NCBI GenBank assembly: GCA_023442905.1 | Contig: JAEZWY010000235.1 | Span: 1 to 11,853, forward strand | From: Bacillota bacterium | GTDB lineage: Bacteria > Bacillota > Bacilli > Lactobacillales > Aerococcaceae | Length of the DNA: 11,853 nucleotides | Reading direction: 5' to 3' | Part shown: piece by piece, positions 7,341-11,853 of the stretch | How positions within the stretch are numbered: position 1 is the first letter of the stretch | Layout of the letters: the number at the start of each line of letters is the position of its first letter | Made by a program: the position numbers and the translations under genes | The notes under the pieces: model-generated | The model's database searches: none | Told to the model about the DNA's origin: nothing | The model's input: only the letters and a program-made list of their open reading frames with translations

Positions 7341-7391
7341 CCCTTAAAGTAGGTCCTTAAATTAGGAAGACTACTTTAAGGGTATTTTTTT
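7341..7391 (+). terminator. Terminator of the VTC-DUF4956-lipoprotein operon
   Basis: A perfect 12-bp stem (7341-7352 with 7371-7382) is extended outward by a G-T and a T-A pair and followed by seven T residues (7385-7391). The 18-base loop contains a small nested hairpin, TCCT (7354-7357) with AGGA (7364-7367). It isolates the operon from uppS. Confidence 0.93.
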
Positions 7392-7422
7392 ATGTTAATA
7401 ATGAGAATGAATCTGCATATTC

Positions 7423-7470
7423 TATCCCCAGCATGAATATAAGTAGAAAGTACCGTTAAGCTAGGGGATA
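7423..7470. repeat. Inverted repeat TATCCCC...GGGGATA upstream of the uppS promoter
   Basis: TATCCCC (7423-7429) is complementary to GGGGATA (7464-7470). The match continues inward with AGC (7430-7432) and GCT (7460-7462), with one unpaired base (7463). The arms are about 27 bases apart and lie upstream of the predicted uppS -10, so they are more likely a DNA-level protein site than part of that mRNA. Together with the operon terminator and the promoter, it accounts for what I can see in the 240-base gap 7292-7531. Confidence 0.55.
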
Positions 7471-7494
7471 AGTATAGGTTTTTCTCTGGATTTT

Positions 7495-7503
7495 TGATAC
7501 AAT
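7495..7503 (+). promoter_or_regulatory. Extended -10 promoter of uppS-cdsA-rseP
   Basis: TGATACAAT is a TGn extended -10 (TG at 7495-7496) with a -10 of TACAAT (7498-7503), five of six matches to consensus. No good -35 is seen 16-18 bases upstream, which extended -10 promoters tolerate. The expected transcript start near 7510 leaves a leader of about 20 bases, holding the ribosome binding site at 7521-7525 (GGAGG) before the ATG at 7532. Confidence 0.7.
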
Positions 7504-7531
7504 TGTTTAGAATTACAGATGGAGGTTCAAT

Positions 7532-8278
7532 ATGGTAACAGACGTAAACTATAATCCAAACTTACCAGTGCCTAATCATATTGCAGTGATTATGGATGGA
7601 AATGGTAGATGGGCACAGGACCGCGGATTAAAACGAACAGATGGACATTCAGAAGGTTTAAAAGCTCTTAAACGTGTGGTAATCGCGGCACATAAAATGG
7701 ACGTAAAAGTATTAACCGCCTATGCCTTTTCAACAGAAAACTGGAAGCGTCCACTTACAGAAGTAAATTATTTAATGGGCCTACCCAAAGTATTGAATGA
7801 TGAAATCTTACCTGATTTAATCGAAAACAATGTACTAGTGCGAATGAGTGGAAACTTTGACAAAGTTCCTTTAGGTACTAAAAAATATATTCAAAATGCA
7901 ATTGATCGAACAAAAAATAATACTGGGTTGATTTTAAATATTGCTTTTAATTATGGTTCCCGTGATGAAATCACTAAAGCTGTTCAAGCAATTGCGACAG
8001 AAGTATCAAAAGGTGATTTAAAGGTAAAAGATATTTCTGAGCAGACGATATCTGACAAATTATATACCGCACAACTTGGTGAATATGCAGATCCGGATTT
8101 ATTGATTCGATCAAGTGGTGAAGTACGTTTATCAAATTATTTACTGTGGCAACTAGCATATAGTGAAATGTTGTTTACAGAAACGAAATGGCCTGACTTT
8201 GATGAAGCAGTGCTACAAGAGTGTGTTGGAGAATTTCAGCGAAGAAATCGTCGATTCGGAGCGATAGATACCAAATAG
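7532..8278 (+). CDS. uppS: Isoprenyl transferase (undecaprenyl diphosphate synthase)
   Basis: A cis-prenyltransferase that condenses isopentenyl diphosphate onto farnesyl diphosphate to make undecaprenyl diphosphate, the lipid carrier for peptidoglycan and other wall polymers. At 248 residues it has the usual length. Catalytic and substrate motifs are all present: VIMDGNGRWA (19-28, with D22), GHSEG (38-42), AFSTENWKRP (65-74), and DLLIRSSGEVRLSNYLLWQ (189-207). The C-terminal SEMLFTETKWPDF (211-223) contains the conserved glutamate and tryptophan. It is the first gene of an operon with cdsA (16-base gap) and rseP. Confidence 0.97.
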   Translation: MVTDVNYNPNLPVPNHIAVIMDGNGRWAQDRGLKRTDGHSEGLKALKRVVIAAHKMDVKVLTAYAFSTENWKRPLTEVNYLMGLPKVLNDEILPDLIENNVLVRMSGNFDKVPLGTKKYIQNAIDRTKNNTGLILNIAFNYGSRDEITKAVQAIATEVSKGDLKVKDISEQTISDKLYTAQLGEYADPDLLIRSSGEVRLSNYLLWQLAYSEMLFTETKWPDFDEAVLQECVGEFQRRNRRFGAIDTK

Positions 8279-8294
8279 AAAGAGAGGGGTTTTC

Positions 8295-9092
8295 ATGACA
8301 CAAAGAGTTATCAGTGCTGTTGTTGCTCTTGCCATTTTTATCCCACTTTTACTGATAGGGGGCCGTCCATTTGATTTGATGGTAGCAGTTATTGCAGCTG
8401 TTGCTTATTATGAAATTTTACAAATGGCAAAAATACCATTTCCATCATGGCGTGGTGTGATTGGCTTAGTCACTATGATGTTGCAGTTATTACCATCCTA
8501 TTATCTTGCACTACTACCACAAGATATTGACTATATGACCTTATACTTTGCTGGGGTTGCGATGTTACTGATGGTTATGGTGTTTAAGCCAGAAGATATT
8601 AATTTTGAGCAAGTTGGGGTTATCAGTTTGGCAGCTCTGTATGTAGGGCGTGGTTTTCATTTATTAATCGAGACTAGGTTAATGGGATTATTGCCCGTCA
8701 TTTATGTTCTAATCATTATTTGGGGTAATGATACATTTGCTTACTTAGTAGGAAGACAAATTGGTCGCACACCATTAGCGCCAAAAGTGTCCCCAAATAA
8801 AACGATAGAGGGTTCTTTAGGTGGTATTGTAGGCGCATTTGCCTGTTCGAGTATTGTGTTGTATTTTAACAATATATTTGGCTTATCCATTATTGATAAC
8901 CTTATTTTAGCCATAATTTTAGGTTTCCTAGGCCAAATTGGTGACTTGATAGAATCTTCCTTAAAACGTAGCTACCAAGTTAAAGATTCTGGTAATATTA
9001 TGCCTGGTCACGGTGGTTTCCTTGACCGTTTCGATAGTTTGCTATTAGTTTTACCCATGTTTTATTTTTTGATTCCATTTTTAGGATCATAG
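8295..9092 (+). CDS. cdsA: Phosphatidate cytidylyltransferase (CDP-diglyceride synthase)
   Basis: An integral membrane enzyme that makes CDP-diacylglycerol from phosphatidate and CTP, the entry point to phosphatidylglycerol and cardiolipin. The 265-residue protein has about eight or nine hydrophobic segments. It carries the full CDP-diglyceride synthase signature at about 222-247, seen as SLKRSYQVKDSG followed by MPGHGGFLDRFD, with the upstream family motif KVSPNKTIEGSLGG (164-177). The start is backed by AGAGAGGGG a few bases upstream. dxr, which separates cdsA and rseP in Bacillus subtilis, is absent. Confidence 0.96.
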   Translation: MTQRVISAVVALAIFIPLLLIGGRPFDLMVAVIAAVAYYEILQMAKIPFPSWRGVIGLVTMMLQLLPSYYLALLPQDIDYMTLYFAGVAMLLMVMVFKPEDINFEQVGVISLAALYVGRGFHLLIETRLMGLLPVIYVLIIIWGNDTFAYLVGRQIGRTPLAPKVSPNKTIEGSLGGIVGAFACSSIVLYFNNIFGLSIIDNLILAIILGFLGQIGDLIESSLKRSYQVKDSGNIMPGHGGFLDRFDSLLLVLPMFYFLIPFLGS

Positions 9093-9105
9093 TTAGGAGC
9101 GCATT

Positions 9106-10371
9106 ATGACGACCATTATCGCATTTATATTTATTTTCTCAGTCATCGTTATTGTCCATGAATTTGGTCATTATTATTTTGCAAAAAAAGCAGGTATTCT
9201 AGTTCGTGAATTTTCAATTGGCATGGGGCCAAAAATTTTTCATTTTGAGGCTGAAGAAACAACATATACTGTACGGATGCTACCAATAGGTGGTTATGTA
9301 CGTATGGCTGGATTAGAAGAAATGTCTGACACCCTAACAAAAGGGATGCAAGTCGTCATTGAACAAAATGAAGAAGGCGTTGTAGACATTATTTCTTTAG
9401 AAAATGAAAGTCAAAATTTTTCTGGTTTACCATTGGAAGTTTGGGCAGCTGATCTAGAAAAAGATATGTTTGTTGAAGGGATTCCTTATGGTTTCGAAGA
9501 TAAAGTACGATACCAGGTCTCAAAAACAGCCAATATTATCGAATCTGATGGTACAATTGTTAAAGTTGCACCAATTGAACGTCAGTTCCAATCAGCTAAT
9601 ATCTGGCAAAGATTAATAGTCAATTTTGCTGGACCAATGAATAACTTTATCTTAGGTATATTAGCATTTATCATATTAGCCTTTATGCAAGGTGGTGTTT
9701 GGTCGAATACTGCAGAACTTGGTGTTATTCAAGCAGATTCAGCAGCACAAGTAGCTGGTTTAGAAGAAGGGGACCAAATAGTTGCTATAGATGGACAAGA
9801 CGTTGAAACGTTTGACGATATGCAAGCCATTGTACAAACGAATCCAGATCAGTCTTTAACCTTTACGATTAACCGCGATGGTCAAGAACAAGACATTGAC
9901 GTAACGCCAAAAGCAACAGAAGTTACTTCGGGTGAAACGGTTGGTATGATTGGGGCACAAAGAGTGCAAGATACCTCTTTTATGGCTAAAATTACCTACG
10001 GATTCACAAGCACTTGGACCATGATCACCGGTATTTTCTCTATCATTGGTGGCATGTTTAAAACTGGCTTTGATATTAATAATTTCGGTGGACCCGTTTA
10101 CATGTATCAAACAACCTCACAAGTGGTATCCTTTGGTTTGGCAGGAATTATTTCCTGGTTAGCTTCTTTAAGTATTAATTTGGGAATCGTGAATTTATTG
10201 CCAGTACCTGCTTTAGATGGTGGTAAAATTGTATTGAACTTTATAGAATTAGTTCGAGGTAAGCCATTGCAAGCTAAGACAGAAGGTATCATTAATGTTG
10301 TAGGGGCAGTTCTGGTTATCGTCTTGATGATTGCCGTTACTTGGAACGATATTATGCGGATGTTTGGATAA
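9106..10371 (+). CDS. rseP: RIP metalloprotease RseP/Eep (site-2 protease family)
   Basis: A membrane-embedded zinc protease that cleaves transmembrane segments; Gram-positive relatives (RasP, Eep) process anti-sigma factors, signal-peptide remnants and peptide pheromone precursors. The 421-residue protein has HEFGH (18-22) in the first membrane helix for zinc and catalysis. The segment FAGPMNNF (174-181) starts the second helix. One PDZ domain spans about 200-270 (VAGLEEGDQIVAIDGQDV at 216-233). FGGPVYMYQ (327-335) and the third zinc ligand motif NLLPVPALDGG (363-373, D371) follow. The insert of about 100 residues between 65 and 165 is usual for Lactobacillales members. A TAGGAG ribosome binding site precedes the start, 13 bases after cdsA. 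Confidence 0.95.
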   Translation: MTTIIAFIFIFSVIVIVHEFGHYYFAKKAGILVREFSIGMGPKIFHFEAEETTYTVRMLPIGGYVRMAGLEEMSDTLTKGMQVVIEQNEEGVVDIISLENESQNFSGLPLEVWAADLEKDMFVEGIPYGFEDKVRYQVSKTANIIESDGTIVKVAPIERQFQSANIWQRLIVNFAGPMNNFILGILAFIILAFMQGGVWSNTAELGVIQADSAAQVAGLEEGDQIVAIDGQDVETFDDMQAIVQTNPDQSLTFTINRDGQEQDIDVTPKATEVTSGETVGMIGAQRVQDTSFMAKITYGFTSTWTMITGIFSIIGGMFKTGFDINNFGGPVYMYQTTSQVVSFGLAGIISWLASLSINLGIVNLLPVPALDGGKIVLNFIELVRGKPLQAKTEGIINVVGAVLVIVLMIAVTWNDIMRMFG

Positions 10372-10407
10372 ATGTCCTGTTTAAAAATTAAAATTAAAAA
10401 TGTACGT

Positions 10408-10440
10408 CAAAAGGCCACGGAGATGGCCTTTTGTTATTAA
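10408..10440 (+). terminator. Terminator after rseP
   Basis: A perfect 10-bp stem (10408-10417 with 10424-10433) with a 6-base CGGAGA loop is followed by the T-rich TTATTAA. It ends the uppS-cdsA-rseP transcript just 27 bases before polC. The tail is modest, so some read-through into polC is possible; no convincing polC promoter is visible after it. Confidence 0.85.
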
Positions 10441-10460
10441 AATAGGAAGGAAATGTGTGT

Positions 10461-11853
10461 ATGTCAGAATCTAAAGAAGCCTTATTTCAAGCACTACTAG
10501 GCCAAATAAATTGGACAGAAGAAAATACTACAATCCAAAATGGTTGGTTAGAGAATGTCATTGTTCATACAAAATCACGATTATGGCAATTTAAAATAGG
10601 TTTACCAACGCGACTAGATGCCGCCACTTTCTTAACCTTTGAAGAATACCTTAAAAATGGATTTGATCACGTTGGTTCAGTAGACTTTTCAATTGAGGTA
10701 ACTGACCAAAGTCAACCAGCTAATAAAGAAGTGTTGGATTACTGGCCAATTATTGTTAATCGATCAGGTATTTCTAATGGAATCGCCAAGGCTACTTTTC
10801 AAGGGCAATTACCATCATTTGAAAATAATCGTTACTATATCCGCGTTGATAATAAGCCTTTGAAGCAAATTATTCAAGAAAACTATTTGGAAGTTATTAA
10901 GCAAAACTATCAAATGGTTGGGTTTCCCAATGTACCGTTTGAGATCATTATAGATGAAGAAACGGCCAAAGATCGTCGAGATGTATTCGTCGAGCGAGCT
11001 AATGAGCTAGCTGAACAACAACAAGAAATGGCTAGAAAAGCTGCTGAAAAACAGAAGGAAATAGCTGCGTCAGGCAACAATGGTTCAGCTATAAAGGTTG
11101 ATAAAATACAATTAGGTAAACATATACCCGTTGATGATAAGTTAAGAGCCATGAATACATACGTTGAAGAACAACGCTTTGTGTCTATGGAAGGGGTTGT
11201 TTTTGATGTTGAAGTCAAGATATTAAAAACAGGTCGTCGAATTTTAAATGCGAAAATCTCAGATTATACTTCAGCTTTCTTGATTCAAATGTTCTCTAGA
11301 ACAGACGAAGATATTGCGATTTTTGATGCCATTCGTAAAGGTATGTGGCTACGAGTACGTGGAGACTTACAAATGGATGACCGATTTGCTCGTGATTTAG
11401 TCTTAAACGTTCGTGATTTAGAAGAAATCAGTAAGGCAAAACGACAAGACACTGCTGAAAAGAAAAGAGTTGAACTACATGTCCACACCAACATGTCTAT
11501 GTTGGATGCGACAAATTCAATTTCTGATTTTACTAATCAAGCAAAAGATTGGGGCCATACAGCAATTGCTGTTACTGACCATGCGACACTCCAAGCTTAC
11601 CCGGAAGCTTCAGGTGCGGCTAAATCAACAGGGTTGAAGATGATTTATGGTGTAGAAGCCAATATCGTAGATGATGGCGTCCCAATAGCTTACAATCCAG
11701 ACCATATTGAATTGAAGGAAGCAACTTATGTGGTTTTTGACGTGGAAACTACTGGACTGTCAGCAATCTATGACAATATTATTGAGTTAGCTGCTGTAAA
11801 AATGCAGAATGGGAACGTGATTGATACTTTCGAAGAATTTATTAACCCAGGAC
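10461..11853 (+). CDS. polC: DNA polymerase III alpha subunit, PolC type (3' end outside window)
   Basis: PolC is the main replicative polymerase of Firmicutes, with a built-in 3'-5' proofreading exonuclease. The first 464 codons are visible, about a third of a usual protein of some 1,440 residues. An N-terminal domain (1 to about 185) leads into a charged Gln/Glu/Lys-rich linker (about 186-212). An OB-fold region follows (about 235-330). The PHP domain begins with VELHVHTNMSMLDA (337-350) and includes AVTDHATLQAYPEA. It is interrupted, as normal in PolC, by the exonuclease domain, whose Exo I motif FDVETTG carries D427 and E429. The ATG at 10461 has the site AGGAAGGA (10444-10451). No start-side truncation is apparent. 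proS, commonly just upstream in Bacilli, is missing here. Confidence 0.97.
   Translation, partial: MSESKEALFQALLGQINWTEENTTIQNGWLENVIVHTKSRLWQFKIGLPTRLDAATFLTFEEYLKNGFDHVGSVDFSIEVTDQSQPANKEVLDYWPIIVNRSGISNGIAKATFQGQLPSFENNRYYIRVDNKPLKQIIQENYLEVIKQNYQMVGFPNVPFEIIIDEETAKDRRDVFVERANELAEQQQEMARKAAEKQKEIAASGNNGSAIKVDKIQLGKHIPVDDKLRAMNTYVEEQRFVSMEGVVFDVEVKILKTGRRILNAKISDYTSAFLIQMFSRTDEDIAIFDAIRKGMWLRVRGDLQMDDRFARDLVLNVRDLEEISKAKRQDTAEKKRVELHVHTNMSMLDATNSISDFTNQAKDWGHTAIAVTDHATLQAYPEASGAAKSTGLKMIYGVEANIVDDGVPIAYNPDHIELKEATYVVFDVETTGLSAIYDNIIELAAVKMQNGNVIDTFEEFINPG

Noticed and set aside
7343..7361. Two CTTAAA hexamers (7343-7348 and 7356-7361), resembling a reversed CiaR site, just after the lipoprotein gene.
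   Set aside because: The spacer is seven bases, not five, and the first hexamer is part of a perfect terminator stem, which explains it.
10438..10443. TAAAAT as a -10 for polC.
   Set aside because: No -35 or TGn extension, and the transcript would start almost on the ribosome binding site at 10444-10451.

Overview
The window comes from a low-GC Gram-positive bacterium, most likely of the order Lactobacillales. The evidence is the gene order tsf-pyrH-frr, uppS-cdsA-rseP and polC (PolC is the Firmicutes-type replicative polymerase), strong AAGGAGG-type ribosome binding sites, AT-rich intergenic DNA, and the absence of dxr between cdsA and rseP, which fits a mevalonate-pathway lactic acid bacterium. 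A family such as Aerococcaceae or Carnobacteriaceae is possible, but that is only an impression. Most of the window is conserved housekeeping DNA; the accessory part is about 1.75-7.4 kb.

Layout. (1) Positions 1-1643, + strand: the 3' end of tsf (EF-Ts), a terminator, then pyrH (UMP kinase) and frr (ribosome recycling factor), closed by a strong hairpin that also faces the convergent genes. (2) 1746-3779, - strand: an OmpR-family response regulator and its membrane histidine kinase, overall closest to the streptococcal CiaRH pair. (3) 3948-7291, + strand, divergent from the two-component genes: a VTC-domain polyphosphate polymerase-like protein, a DUF4956 membrane protein and a large Cthe_2159-type beta-helix lipoprotein, closed by a long hairpin terminator. 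(4) 7532-10371, + strand: uppS, cdsA and rseP, the lipid carrier / phospholipid / intramembrane protease block, with its own extended -10 promoter and a terminator. (5) 10461 to the end: the 5' third of polC, cut by the window edge.

The most notable observation is a perfect TTTAAG-N5-TTTAAG direct repeat at 3873-3889, between the divergent response regulator and the VTC operon. This is the published CiaR recognition motif of Streptococcus pneumoniae. With a CiaR-like regulator encoded 94 bases away, it makes a specific prediction: this two-component system directly controls the VTC-DUF4956-lipoprotein operon, and perhaps itself. The whole 5.6-kb module sits between frr and uppS, which are neighbours in many Bacilli. 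The three-gene operon looks like an envelope-associated polyphosphate or surface-polymer system: a cytosolic polymerase, a membrane partner and an exported beta-helix binding protein. Its real product and function are not established by the sequence.
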